A stretch of 64,000 bases of DNA from Pseudomonadota bacterium (GTDB lineage: Bacteria > Pseudomonadota > Gammaproteobacteria > Steroidobacterales > Steroidobacteraceae), in the NCBI GenBank assembly GCA_025357635.1, contig JANXOV010000004.1:111032-175031 (forward strand), read 5' to 3'. Each line of letters starts with the position of its first letter. Positions within the stretch are counted from its first letter, which is position 1. This document shows, one piece after another, positions 30,053 to 39,925 of the stretch. The translations under genes were made by a program, and so were the position numbers. The notes below the pieces were generated by a model, which was not told the DNA's origin, did no database searches, and was given only the letters and a program-made list of their open reading frames with translations.

Positions 30053-30077
30053 CACCGGTGCGAGGCGAGGAGCGCTC

Positions 30078-31688
30078 ATGTTCCCTCAACTGATCGCACC
30101 GGTGGCCGGGAACCTTGCGCTGTCCACGCTCGTTGCGGGGATTCCTGTCATCGTCGTGCTGTTCGTTCTGGGCGTGTTGCGCCGGCCGGCATGGATGGCG
30201 GCGCTGGCGGGATTGCTCGCCGCCCTGGCGATCGCCATCACCCTGTGGCGCGTGCCCGCGGGACTTGCGCTGGATTCACTGGCTTTCGGCGCCGTGTTCG
30301 CGCTCTCGCCGGTGATCTGGATCGTCGTGAATGCCCTGCTGGTGTACAACGTGGCGGTGAAGTCGGGCCGGTTCGACGCGTTCTGCCGCTGGCTGACCCA
30401 TCATCTGCCCGATGACCGGCGCGTGGTGCTGATCGTCGTCGGATTCTGCTTCAGCGCCCTGTTCGAAGGGTTGTGCGGATTTGGCACACCGGTGGCCATC
30501 GCCAGTTCGCTCCTCATCATGCTCGGCTTCGCGCCGCTGGAGGCGCTGGTGTACGTGTTGATCTTCAATACTGCACCCGTGGCCTATGGTGCGCTGGGCA
30601 CGCCGGTGACCGTGCTCGGTGCCGTGACCGGACTGCCCGCCGCCACGCTGGGCGCAATGATTGGCCGGCAGCTGCCCCTCATCGCCATCCTCCTGCCGTT
30701 CTATGTGACCGCTTTGTACGGCGGCTTGCGATCAGTGAAGGCGCTTTGGCCGTTCCTGCTGGTGGCGGGCGGAAGCTTTGCCGTATGCCAATTCATCGTT
30801 TCCAACTTCATCGACTACACCTTGACTGATGTCATTTCATCGCTTGGCGCGCTGGCCTCCACGCTGTTGTTCCTGAAGTTCTGGCGGCCGGCCGCCGACT
30901 CCGCGTTTGCCATTGGCGGCGAGAACACGGTCCGGCAAGATGCGTCCGGCACGCGCCACGGCGCGCAACAAGGATGGCTCCCCTGGATCATCCTGTCGGT
31001 GATCGTGATTGCGTGGACGTCTCTGAAAGTGCCGGCCATCGGACAGCAGAAAATCGCCTGGCCCGGATTGCACCACGCCATTTCAATCACGGTTTACGGC
31101 GGCAAGCCGTACGATGCCATCTGGACGTTGCAGCCGCTGGGAACCGGCACCGCGATCCTGCTGGCGGCAATCGTCACCGCGCTGACCGCGCGAATGCCGG
31201 TGCGGGAGTTCTTCGGCTGCATGGGCACGACGCTGCGCCAGTATTGGCGGGCCGGGATCACCGTCATGCTCATCGTGGGTCTTGCGTATCTCATGAATTA
31301 TTCCGGACTGGCTTACACGCTGGGCCAGGGCGTAGCCTCCACCGGGCATCTGTTCATTCTGCTCTCGCCGTTCCTGGGCTGGCTGGCCGTCATGCTGTCC
31401 GGTAGCGACACCGCCGGCAACGCGTTGTTCGGCAATCTGCAAGTGGTGGCGGCGAATCAGCTGCAATTGAGCCCGGTGTTGTTCGCCGCCACCAACTCCT
31501 CGGGCGGAGTGATGGGCAAGATGATTTCTCCGCAGAACATCGCCACCGGCGTGTCGGTGACCCATCTTGCGGGCAGCGAGGGCCGTGTGTTCGCGCGCAC
31601 CTTCATTCACAGTATCGTGCTGACTGTGGTGCTGGGCCTGCTGGTCGCGGCACAGCAGTATCTGATGCCGTGGATGATCCCGAAATGA
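30078..31688 (+). CDS. lctP-like: L-lactate permease family transporter
   Basis: LCGFGTPVAIAS, SGSDTAGNALFGNLQ, KMISPQNIATG motifs. Confidence 0.9.
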   Translation: MFPQLIAPVAGNLALSTLVAGIPVIVVLFVLGVLRRPAWMAALAGLLAALAIAITLWRVPAGLALDSLAFGAVFALSPVIWIVVNALLVYNVAVKSGRFDAFCRWLTHHLPDDRRVVLIVVGFCFSALFEGLCGFGTPVAIASSLLIMLGFAPLEALVYVLIFNTAPVAYGALGTPVTVLGAVTGLPAATLGAMIGRQLPLIAILLPFYVTALYGGLRSVKALWPFLLVAGGSFAVCQFIVSNFIDYTLTDVISSLGALASTLLFLKFWRPAADSAFAIGGENTVRQDASGTRHGAQQGWLPWIILSVIVIAWTSLKVPAIGQQKIAWPGLHHAISITVYGGKPYDAIWTLQPLGTGTAILLAAIVTALTARMPVREFFGCMGTTLRQYWRAGITVMLIVGLAYLMNYSGLAYTLGQGVASTGHLFILLSPFLGWLAVMLSGSDTAGNALFGNLQVVAANQLQLSPVLFAATNSSGGVMGKMISPQNIATGVSVTHLAGSEGRVFARTFIHSIVLTVVLGLLVAAQQYLMPWMIPK

Positions 31689-32866
31689 CCGCGAATGGCA
31701 GCTCCCGCGACTACCGGGACGTGGTGCTTGCTGCGCCGGTCACGGTGCCTTATGTCAGGTACTCGATCCGCAGCGCGCATTGGTTCGTGGCGCAGGCATT
31801 GGCGCGACTGCTGACGGCGTCGGGTCTTAGGAAAGCCGCCGTCGACGGCTTGAGCCTGGGCAGCTTCATGCTGGCGCCGGACACGGCGATCGGCGTCACG
31901 CAGCACCTCGGGGTGACAGTGCGCTGGCTCGATCACCTTCCGCTGGGAGGAGCCTGCGGCATCGTTGCGCTGCGCCGTGCGCTGCGCGCCGTGCAGTGCG
32001 GCGATGCCGAAGTGGTCGCGTGCATCGGCGCCGATACCAACAGCGTCGATGCGTTCCGGCAGAGCCTGGGCAGCTTCAGCGTGTTCGCACGCGACGCCGT
32101 GTTTCCTTACGGCTCCGGCGGACCCAATGCAAGCTTTGCCTTTCTGACCGACTATTACATGCGCCGCTACGGTGCAACCCGGGAAGACTTCGGTAAGATC
32201 TGCGTCGCGCAGCGCGACAATGCGTTGGGCTATCCTCATGCGATATTCAAGAAAAAACTCACCTTGCCGGATTATTTGAACGCGCGGCTGATCGCCGACC
32301 CGATCCGGCTGTTCGATTGCGTCATGCCCTGCGCGGGTGCGGAAGCATTTCTGGTGATGACGCGGCAGCGTGCCGAGTCGCTCAACCTGCCCTTCGTCAC
32401 CGTGCGCTCAACCTGCGAGCGCCACAACGCGTTCCCCGACGATCCCATTCAGACCCGCGGCGGCTGGGTGCTGGATCGCGAGCATCTCTACGGCGCCGCG
32501 GGAATTGATCCGGCGGATGTCGACTTCGTCCAGACCTACGATGACTATCCGGTGATGTCGGTCATACAGCTTGAAGACCTCGGCTTCTGCGCCAAGGGAG
32601 AGGGGCCGGAGTTCGTGCGTCGCCATACCTTCACCACGGATGGCAGCTTTCCGATCAACACCAGCGGCGGACAGCTGTCCGTCGGCCAAGCCGGTTGTGC
32701 CGCAGGCTTTCTCGGCCTCGTGGAGTCGATCCGGCAGCTGACGGAGTGCAATCTGGCGCGCCCCGTCGCGAATGCGCGCTTCGGAATCGCCGTGGGTTAC
32801 GGCATGATCACCTACGATCGCGGTCTGTGCTCGGGAGCGGCTGTGCTGAGCCGGGCGGCCACATGA
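31685..32866 (+). CDS. thiolase-superfamily protein (lipid-transfer/SCP2-like thiolase)
   Basis: GGACGIVALRRALRAVQCGDAEVVACIG, NTSGGQLSVGQAGCAAGFLGLVESIRQL, RGLCSGAAVL; start approximate. Confidence 0.82.
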   Translation: MTANGSSRDYRDVVLAAPVTVPYVRYSIRSAHWFVAQALARLLTASGLRKAAVDGLSLGSFMLAPDTAIGVTQHLGVTVRWLDHLPLGGACGIVALRRALRAVQCGDAEVVACIGADTNSVDAFRQSLGSFSVFARDAVFPYGSGGPNASFAFLTDYYMRRYGATREDFGKICVAQRDNALGYPHAIFKKKLTLPDYLNARLIADPIRLFDCVMPCAGAEAFLVMTRQRAESLNLPFVTVRSTCERHNAFPDDPIQTRGGWVLDREHLYGAAGIDPADVDFVQTYDDYPVMSVIQLEDLGFCAKGEGPEFVRRHTFTTDGSFPINTSGGQLSVGQAGCAAGFLGLVESIRQLTECNLARPVANARFGIAVGYGMITYDRGLCSGAAVLSRAAT

Positions 32867-34107
32867 TCCCGCCGCTGCCGAAACCGCCGCGCAAAAATCC
32901 GATCCTGCGCACGCGGCTTCCCTTGCTGCCGCCCTCGGCTCGCTCTCGCGCAGCGCTGGGCTTGACCGCGGCGGCATCGCGAGGCCGGTTTGAACTGCAG
33001 GTTTGCAACGACTGCGGCGCCGTGCAATATCCGCCGCGCGAGTCGTGCCATCGCTGTCTGTCGGGCAAGCTGTGCTGGCGCGCGCAAGAAGGCAGCGGCG
33101 AGCTGCTCGCCACAACCACGGTGCGTCACAGCCACGATACGTTCTTTCAAGAGCGGGTTCCGTGGCGATTGGCGCTGGTACGACTCGATGTGGGTCCCAC
33201 GGTGGTGGCGCATCTGCATGCCGGCTGCCCGCCGGCCCCGGCGCGGGTTCGATTAGGCGCCCGGCTCGACAAGGCCGGCCAGGGCGTGCTCGTAGCTTTT
33301 CCAATGGATGAGGTGCCCAATATGGCCGATGACCGCCAGCTTCGTGAAATGACCTGCGATCCGAAATTCCGCAAAGTGCTGGTGACCGACGGCAAGAGCG
33401 CGGTCGGGCAGGCCGTGGTGCGGGGACTCGCCGCGGCCGGTGCGGATCTGATTTGGGTGGGACACGCAGAGCCCTGGAAAGAAACCGCCCGCTTCGCTGA
33501 GCTTGCCACCTTGCCGCAGGTTGCGCTGCTGCCGCTGGAGCTCACTGACTCGCAATCGGTGCGGGAAATCGCCGCCGAGATCGGCGGCAAGGTCGACATC
33601 CTGATCAACACGGCCGAGGTGCATCGCACCCACGGAATCTCCTCGCGCAGCGGCGTGGAGACGGCGCGCGCGGAAATGGATGTGAACTACTTCGGCCTGC
33701 TGCGTCTGGCGCAGGAGTTCGCACCGGCAATGCGCGCGCGCGCCGCCGACGGCCAGTCCAGCGCCGTCGCCTGGGTCAATCTGCTGTCCATCTACGCGTT
33801 GAGCAATTTCCCACCGCACGGCACGTTCTCGGCATCGAAGGCGGCGGCGCTCTCCTTGTCGCAGTGCCTGCGCGCCGAGATGCGATCCAGCGCAATCCGC
33901 GTGATCAACGTATTCCCCGGACCCATTGACGATGAGTGGAATCAAACCCTGCCGGCGCCGAAGCTGAGCGCGGAAGCCCTCGCCAAGGCGATCCTCAGCG
34001 CGCTGCAGGACGGCGTCGAGGACGTGTACCCAGGCGATGTGGCCCAGGAGTGGCTGGCGCGCTGGCAGGAAAGCCCCAAAGTTCTCGAAAAAGAACTCAG
34101 CATTTGA
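32863..34107 (+). CDS. fusion: DUF35-type Zn-ribbon/OB-fold domain + short-chain dehydrogenase
   Basis: CNDCGAVQYPPRESCHRC zinc ribbon, then KVLVTDGKSAVGQAVVRGL ... LINTAEVHR ... GTFSASKAAALSLSQCL SDR domain in one ORF. Confidence 0.8.
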   Translation: MIPPLPKPPRKNPILRTRLPLLPPSARSRAALGLTAAASRGRFELQVCNDCGAVQYPPRESCHRCLSGKLCWRAQEGSGELLATTTVRHSHDTFFQERVPWRLALVRLDVGPTVVAHLHAGCPPAPARVRLGARLDKAGQGVLVAFPMDEVPNMADDRQLREMTCDPKFRKVLVTDGKSAVGQAVVRGLAAAGADLIWVGHAEPWKETARFAELATLPQVALLPLELTDSQSVREIAAEIGGKVDILINTAEVHRTHGISSRSGVETARAEMDVNYFGLLRLAQEFAPAMRARAADGQSSAVAWVNLLSIYALSNFPPHGTFSASKAAALSLSQCLRAEMRSSAIRVINVFPGPIDDEWNQTLPAPKLSAEALAKAILSALQDGVEDVYPGDVAQEWLARWQESPKVLEKELSI

Positions 34108-34144
34108 ATACCCGGTCACCAATTGAATCGAGGGTCACGCGCGC

Positions 34145-34927
34145 ATGGCTGCAAGTTCACTGATTTCGCTGGCGGCGGAGCTCGTCTCAGGACGAGTCCG
34201 CGTCGTCGATTTGACGCAAACATTGTCCCCACAGTTTCCCGCGATCGCGCTGCCGCCGGAGTTCGGTCAGTGCTGGCCGTTTCGCATGGAGGAGGTTTCG
34301 CGCTACGACGAGCGCGGGCCGGCCTGGTACTGGAATAATTTCTCCTGCGGCGAGCACACCGGAACGCATTTCGATGCGCCGATCCATTGGATTTCCGGCC
34401 GTGATCTGCCCAACAATGCCACCGACACCATACCGCCGCAGCATCTAGTGGGTCCGGCATGCGTGATCGACTGCTCCGCGGAAGCGACCTCCAACCCGGA
34501 TTTTCTGCTGACTGCGGATCACGTAAGACGCTGGGAATCGGCGCACGGGCGCATTCCACCGCGATCCTGGGTGCTCATGCGCACGGATTGGTCGAAGCGT
34601 TCCGACCCGGCCGCGTTTCAAAACTACGACGCGGCGGGTCAACACACGCCTGGACCTGCCACCGATGCGGTCCGATTCCTCGTCGATGAGCGCGATGTGG
34701 TCGGTTTTGGAACCGAGTCCATCGGCACCGACGCCGGGCAAGGCTATCACCTCAAGCCGCCGTACCCGTGCCACTACTACATGCACGGCTCCGGCCGCTA
34801 TGGCCTGCAGTGTCTGGCGAACCTGGATCTTCTGCCACCGACCGGCGCGGTGATTTTTTGCGCACCCTTGAAAATCAAGAACGGCTCCGGCAGCCCCATC
34901 CGCGCGCTGGCGCTGGTCCCGGCTTGA
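34145..34927 (+). CDS. cyclase family protein (kynurenine-formamidase-like)
   Basis: VVDLTQTLSPQFPA, HTGTHFDAPIHW motifs. Confidence 0.85.
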   Translation: MAASSLISLAAELVSGRVRVVDLTQTLSPQFPAIALPPEFGQCWPFRMEEVSRYDERGPAWYWNNFSCGEHTGTHFDAPIHWISGRDLPNNATDTIPPQHLVGPACVIDCSAEATSNPDFLLTADHVRRWESAHGRIPPRSWVLMRTDWSKRSDPAAFQNYDAAGQHTPGPATDAVRFLVDERDVVGFGTESIGTDAGQGYHLKPPYPCHYYMHGSGRYGLQCLANLDLLPPTGAVIFCAPLKIKNGSGSPIRALALVPA

Positions 34928-34953
34928 CTATGTGCCGGCGAAAGCCAACGGCA

Positions 34954-37629
34954 TCAACTGGTGTATGGGTGCGACGACGATCCTGCTGGGTCTCGCAGTG
35001 GCTGATGATTGAGGCGTATCTGCAGACCGCCGTCCCGCCGATTCTCGATTGACAGGCTGGCGCCGATCATGCGTGACCGGTACGCCATGATGCGCAAGCC
35101 CATGCCCTGCTGCGAATCGGCCGGTGCCGCCATGCCGGCGCCGTTGTCCGAAATGGTGAGTTTCAGTCCGTTGGCGTCCACCCGCAGATGCAGCGAGACC
35201 ATGCTCGCGCCGCTATGGCGCGCCGCATTGGTGAGCGCCTCCTGCGCGATCCGATACACATGATTGGCGGTTGCCGCATCCACTTGCAGCAGCGTCGCAG
35301 CCGAGCTGCGATAGCGCACGGTCAGTCCGTAGCGCTCTTTGGCGTGCACCGCGAGCCCGCGCAGCGCGGCGACGAGCCCGCCATGCTCGAGCGTGACGGG
35401 CGACAGACCGCGCGCCAACGCGCGAGCGCCACTGATGGTCTGATTGACGATGCCGATGACCTCATCGATGGACGCGCGGCCTTGCGGGTACTCGCGAGCC
35501 AGCTGCTCAGAGAATGACCGCAAGAGCAGTGCAATGCCCGTCAACTCCTGTCCCAGACCGTCGTGCAAATCGCTGCCAATGCGTTGCTGCTCGCGATTGG
35601 CGACTTCGATGATTTCGTGTTCGAGACTCTTGCGCTCGGTGATGTCGTGGGCCACGCCCAGCATCCCGATGACCTCCCCCGTCCCGGAGTGCCTGATGGG
35701 CTCATTGATCGCATGCAGCCAGCGCAGCGTACCATCGGCACGCAGCAGCCGTACTTCGCCCTCGGCGCGCTCGCCGCGCATCAGTCTGGCCACACGCTCC
35801 TCCGCGTTGGCGATGTCCTGCGGAAGATAAAAGGCGCGCATCCCGCCGCGCCGGTTGTACTCTTCCACCGAACAGCCGAAGACGTCCGCAAAGCCCTTGC
35901 TCGCCCAGACAACCTCGTAGCCGGATTGAGCAGCTGCGTCGAAACGCGACTCATGCACGTAGCCAAGCGTCATATCGGCGACGCTGCGATAGCGAAATTC
36001 GCTCTGTCTCTGGCCTTCCTCGGCCAGTTTGCGCGCACTGATGTCGATGAGTGTGCCAGCCAGCGTGACGGGGCGTCCGAGCGCGTCGCGCTCGACGATG
36101 CTGGCGCGGTCGAACAGCCAGATCCAGCGCTCCGACTTCGTGAGGTAGCGATACTCGACTTCGTAGCTGGCGCAGCGGCCCTGCAGATAGTCGTTTACGG
36201 CCTTGAGCACCGGCCCGGCATCTTCCGGGTGCAGGCGGCTTTGCCACGGATTCTCGCGCGAACGCCAATCCGCGTCATCGAAGCCGGTCATTTGATACCA
36301 GCTGCTGCTGTGGAAGGCCTGGTTGCTCTGCAGGTTCACGGTGTACAAGGCGGCATTGGCGCCGCTCATCGCCACGTCGAATCGCCGTTCGGTATTCAAC
36401 AATGACAGCTCCGCGCGTTTGCGCGCGTCGACGTCCAGGAGCACGCCGCTGATGCGCGTCACCCGGCCCTCCGGCGATCTGCCGCTGGCGCGGCCGCGCG
36501 CGTAGACCCAGCGGCGCGCGCCGTCCGGCGCCCGCATCCGGTATTCGACTTCATACCAGGGACTCTCTCCTTTTAGGTGAACACGCAGCGCGATGCGCGC
36601 CCGTTCGATATCCTCCGAGTCCAGGTTGGTTTGCAGCCAGGACAGATCGGCCACTATCGGCGCAGGCTCGCTGCCCATCAGGCCGGCGCATACGGAATCG
36701 AAATAGATCGTGGAAGTCGCGATGTCGAATTCCCAGGTGCCGATGTTGGCGCAGTTGAGGGCTGAGTCGAGCTGTTCGTGGCTCTTCTGCAGTTCCGCCT
36801 CGGCCGCCTTACGGTCGGTGATGTCGCGGGCGTTGACGACCATGCCGCGCACATGCGGGTTTTCGAGCAGGTTTGCACCGAGCGTCTCGACCCAGCGCCA
36901 GCTGCCATCGGCATGCCGTGCGCGCAGCTCATAGGTGTACCGGCCGGCGCGGCCGGGATCCACCATGTGCAACGCCAGCGATTCCCGGGTCCTGGCAATG
37001 TCGTCCGGGTGAATGAACTCGAAGATGCTGCGTCCGAGCATCTGCTGCGCGCCGAAGCCGAGCAGGCGGCGCACCCCGGTTTCGTTGATGAACTGAACCT
37101 CTCCGCGCGCGTTGATCACGATCATCAAGTCCAGAGAGTTCTCCATCAGCGCGCGGAAGCGCAGCTCGGAGGAATGCGCCGCAGACTGCGCCACTCTCGC
37201 GGACACATCGGTGCAGGTCAGCAACACCAGCGATCGCTTGTCATCGATGCCGAGCCGCCGCACGCTGACCTGGCAGGACCAAGTCTGCGCATTACGGTCA
37301 TGGAAACGGAAGTCGCCCCGTGGTACTTCCTTGTTTTCCGAGGCCGACGCAACCAAAGTCCGTAGTCCGGCGCGGTCGGCTGCGTCGACCCAATCGCACA
37401 GGTCACGATCGCACAGTTGTTCGGCGGCAAGTCCGCAGATTTTCGCCAGCCGCGCGTTGGCGCGCACGATGCTCAGGCCGGAGCGATCCGCGTCGACGAT
37501 GACCAGACCGTCGGCGGCGAGATCGAATGCGGCCCGCAGCAGCGAATCGGCGCCGGCATCCAGCGGTTGATGCTGCGGTGATTCGCGGTGGCTGAGGATG
37601 CGGTTCACGATGAAAGTGTTCTCATTCAA
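34954..37629 (-). CDS. multi-PAS sensor histidine kinase (HisKA_3/NarX-type)
   Basis: repeated PAS/PAC blocks; REQQRIGSDLHDGLGQELTGIALLL phosphoacceptor; NHVYRIAQEALTNAARHS; no obvious TM segment. Confidence 0.92.
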   Translation of the reverse strand: MNENTFIVNRILSHRESPQHQPLDAGADSLLRAAFDLAADGLVIVDADRSGLSIVRANARLAKICGLAAEQLCDRDLCDWVDAADRAGLRTLVASASENKEVPRGDFRFHDRNAQTWSCQVSVRRLGIDDKRSLVLLTCTDVSARVAQSAAHSSELRFRALMENSLDLMIVINARGEVQFINETGVRRLLGFGAQQMLGRSIFEFIHPDDIARTRESLALHMVDPGRAGRYTYELRARHADGSWRWVETLGANLLENPHVRGMVVNARDITDRKAAEAELQKSHEQLDSALNCANIGTWEFDIATSTIYFDSVCAGLMGSEPAPIVADLSWLQTNLDSEDIERARIALRVHLKGESPWYEVEYRMRAPDGARRWVYARGRASGRSPEGRVTRISGVLLDVDARKRAELSLLNTERRFDVAMSGANAALYTVNLQSNQAFHSSSWYQMTGFDDADWRSRENPWQSRLHPEDAGPVLKAVNDYLQGRCASYEVEYRYLTKSERWIWLFDRASIVERDALGRPVTLAGTLIDISARKLAEEGQRQSEFRYRSVADMTLGYVHESRFDAAAQSGYEVVWASKGFADVFGCSVEEYNRRGGMRAFYLPQDIANAEERVARLMRGERAEGEVRLLRADGTLRWLHAINEPIRHSGTGEVIGMLGVAHDITERKSLEHEIIEVANREQQRIGSDLHDGLGQELTGIALLLRSFSEQLAREYPQGRASIDEVIGIVNQTISGARALARGLSPVTLEHGGLVAALRGLAVHAKERYGLTVRYRSSAATLLQVDAATANHVYRIAQEALTNAARHSGASMVSLHLRVDANGLKLTISDNGAGMAAPADSQQGMGLRIMAYRSRMIGASLSIENRRDGGLQIRLNHQPLRDPAGSSSHPYTS

Positions 37630-39452
37630 TTCACCGTCACGCCGACCGGCGTCGATGCGATGCCATTGGCCACGACGACCAGGGAACCCGCGCCGGTTTC
37701 CGTGCCCGCCGCCACGGTGAACTGCGTGGAAACGGCACGGCTGCCGGTCGCCACGCCCATGGTGCTGTGATCGTGAGTGCGCGCGTAGAACACATGACCC
37801 GTTGCGGTATTGGTGATGCGCACCAGGGGATAGTTGGTGGCGGCATTGAATTCATCACCGACATTGGCGGCCTGCGACAGGCCGTTGAATTGCGTGCCGG
37901 AGATCGTGTACGTCGAGCCGCGAGTGACGCTCGCCGGAGAGGCGGTGATGGTCGGCGCCCAGGCTGGATTGGCGCTGCCGCCGCCCGCATAAATCTGCGT
38001 GACGCCACCGCTCACCAATGCCTGACCGCTGGGCAGGGGCAGAACGAAGTACAGCGTGCTGCCGCCGTTGCTCGGCAAAGTGCCCGTGAGCGTCATCGCC
38101 GTCCCGTCAAATTCGTAAAAGTTGCCCGAGGGTGAGGCGACCAACACATGCCCGGAGGGCAGCAAGGCCGCACTGGCATCCAAGGCACTGTCGCCCACGC
38201 CGAAATCCGGTCCTACTCTGAAACTTCCGGGGTCCGCAGGCGTGGGTCCGGGCGTGTAGATCGCCGTGTGACCCGTGTTTCCCCCATTATCGGCGCCGGT
38301 GGCAAAGACGCTTCCATCGGGCAGCAACAGGGCGGGACCGACTTCGCCCGGCGGGAAGTAAGTGCCCGCCGGTCCCGGACCATAGCTGACGCCACCGACC
38401 ACCTGAACCGGCGCCGGACCATAGGTCAGACCGTTGGGGTAGCTCGTGGGCGAGGTCAGAACGACGGGTGTATTGCCGTCGCTGTACCACTGCGCGGCGA
38501 GCGGATCATAGTGTTCGGCGTGCGGCGGAGTCCCGACGTCGATGGTGAACAGATTGCCATTGGGCAACAACGTCCAGCCTTCCTCGGGGAAATCATCCGC
38601 TTTGCCGGTGGTGGGCAGCGACGTCCAGGTCAGACTCACCGGGTCCAGACGCCACATTTCCCGCCCCAGCTTCGTGCCGAAAACGAAGCTGCCGTCCGGC
38701 ATGACGGTCGAGGGCGGATCGCCGATATAGTCGACGCCAGGCGGTGGCGCAATCATGGTCCATCCATCGGCAACCGGATCGTAAAGTGCGGACATGTTGG
38801 TCAGCGCGCTGGGAGCGAAGGGCGTGGCATATTGGTTCTGGTTGTATTCGCCGCCGACGAACAGCACCCGCCCGTCCGCCAGCACCGCTTCCGCCCCCGC
38901 ATCGGGTGCGTAACCAGCCGGCGGGCTCGCAAGCTGCCGCCACGTGCCCTTCCCATAGTCGCCGAAGGCGTCAGGTGTCAGCCCATAGAACACGCCGGCG
39001 TCGTTGATCGACTGCATCATGACGCGGCCGTCGGTCAGCAGCAGACTCAGATAGCCGCCGGCCGGTGCAGGGTTGGCCAGAGCCGTGAACGCAATGGTGG
39101 TGCAGGCGACAGCCACATTCGTCACGTTCGCGCTGCCCACGGTGCCCGAACCGTTCGTGACCACGCAGTCCTGCGATGGCGAGGAAGGCTGCGTCACCAC
39201 GCTCACGGAATATGCGGCGCCGCTGCCCAGACGCCCCGGAAGAGCGAATGCACCCGATGCGGATACTGCGAAGCCCGTGTCGAGGTTGTTCTGCAGGACA
39301 AGGCCCGACCCGCTGAGCCCGCTGACCGTGCCGCCCACCGTGTAGGTCGGCGGCGGTGCGGACGAACCGCCGCCGCCCCCGCCGCACGCGGCAAGCAACA
39401 TCAATGGCATCGCGAGGATGCCTTTCGCCCAATGCGCCGCGCAACGATTCAT
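37626..39452 (-). CDS. Kelch/galactose-oxidase-like beta-propeller lipoprotein
   Basis: LLAACGGGGGGSS lipobox; recurring DGRVLFVGGEYN / LPSGHVLVASP kelch-like units. Confidence 0.75.
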   Translation of the reverse strand: MNRCAAHWAKGILAMPLMLLAACGGGGGGSSAPPPTYTVGGTVSGLSGSGLVLQNNLDTGFAVSASGAFALPGRLGSGAAYSVSVVTQPSSPSQDCVVTNGSGTVGSANVTNVAVACTTIAFTALANPAPAGGYLSLLLTDGRVMMQSINDAGVFYGLTPDAFGDYGKGTWRQLASPPAGYAPDAGAEAVLADGRVLFVGGEYNQNQYATPFAPSALTNMSALYDPVADGWTMIAPPPGVDYIGDPPSTVMPDGSFVFGTKLGREMWRLDPVSLTWTSLPTTGKADDFPEEGWTLLPNGNLFTIDVGTPPHAEHYDPLAAQWYSDGNTPVVLTSPTSYPNGLTYGPAPVQVVGGVSYGPGPAGTYFPPGEVGPALLLPDGSVFATGADNGGNTGHTAIYTPGPTPADPGSFRVGPDFGVGDSALDASAALLPSGHVLVASPSGNFYEFDGTAMTLTGTLPSNGGSTLYFVLPLPSGQALVSGGVTQIYAGGGSANPAWAPTITASPASVTRGSTYTISGTQFNGLSQAANVGDEFNAATNYPLVRITNTATGHVFYARTHDHSTMGVATGSRAVSTQFTVAAGTETGAGSLVVVANGIASTPVGVTVN

Positions 39453-39483
39453 GGCGAAGCAAGACCCGGCGCAGGTTCCGGGA

Positions 39484-39819
39484 TCAAGCGGCCGTCTGTC
39501 CTTGCGCATATCGATTCGGGGTCTTTGCTTCCTGCGCACACCAGATGATCAGGATGATCCATCCGACGATCGGAATCAGGCCCAGCAGCTGCAGCCAGCC
39601 GCTGCGGTCGGTGTCGTGCAGCCGGCGCGCGCCGACGGCGATGGACGGAAGAAAGGTTGCCACCGAGAACGCCGCGGATAATTTGGAACTGAGCGCGCCG
39701 AGCACGCCGGTTGCGATGAAGGTGAACAACACCCACCACCAGAATTCCGGCCTGGAGGCACAGCCATTGAAGTCTGCATATTTCTTGAAACAGGTGCTGA
39801 CGGAGTCGCCGAAGTTCAT
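39484..39819 (-). CDS. DUF805 family membrane protein
   Basis: CFKKYADFNGCASRPEFWWWVLF, ARRLHDTDRSGWLQLL. Confidence 0.9.
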   Translation of the reverse strand: MNFGDSVSTCFKKYADFNGCASRPEFWWWVLFTFIATGVLGALSSKLSAAFSVATFLPSIAVGARRLHDTDRSGWLQLLGLIPIVGWIILIIWCAQEAKTPNRYAQGQTAA

Positions 39820-39925
39820 GCTGGTTTTCTCCTATTGTTGTGCTGCGGGCCGAGTATACGGCAGTGTTGCATCGTCTGACGCCAGGTTATTCGGGTCATG
39901 GGAGTTGAGTCGACTGATTGCGAGG

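Noticed and set aside
37626-39452. Tandem protein repeats as a novel repeat element
   Set aside because: The recurring units are ordinary kelch-like beta-propeller blades.
38148-39548. 466 aa plus-strand ORF antisense to the Kelch-like gene
   Set aside because: Same shadow-ORF pattern; no credible motif.
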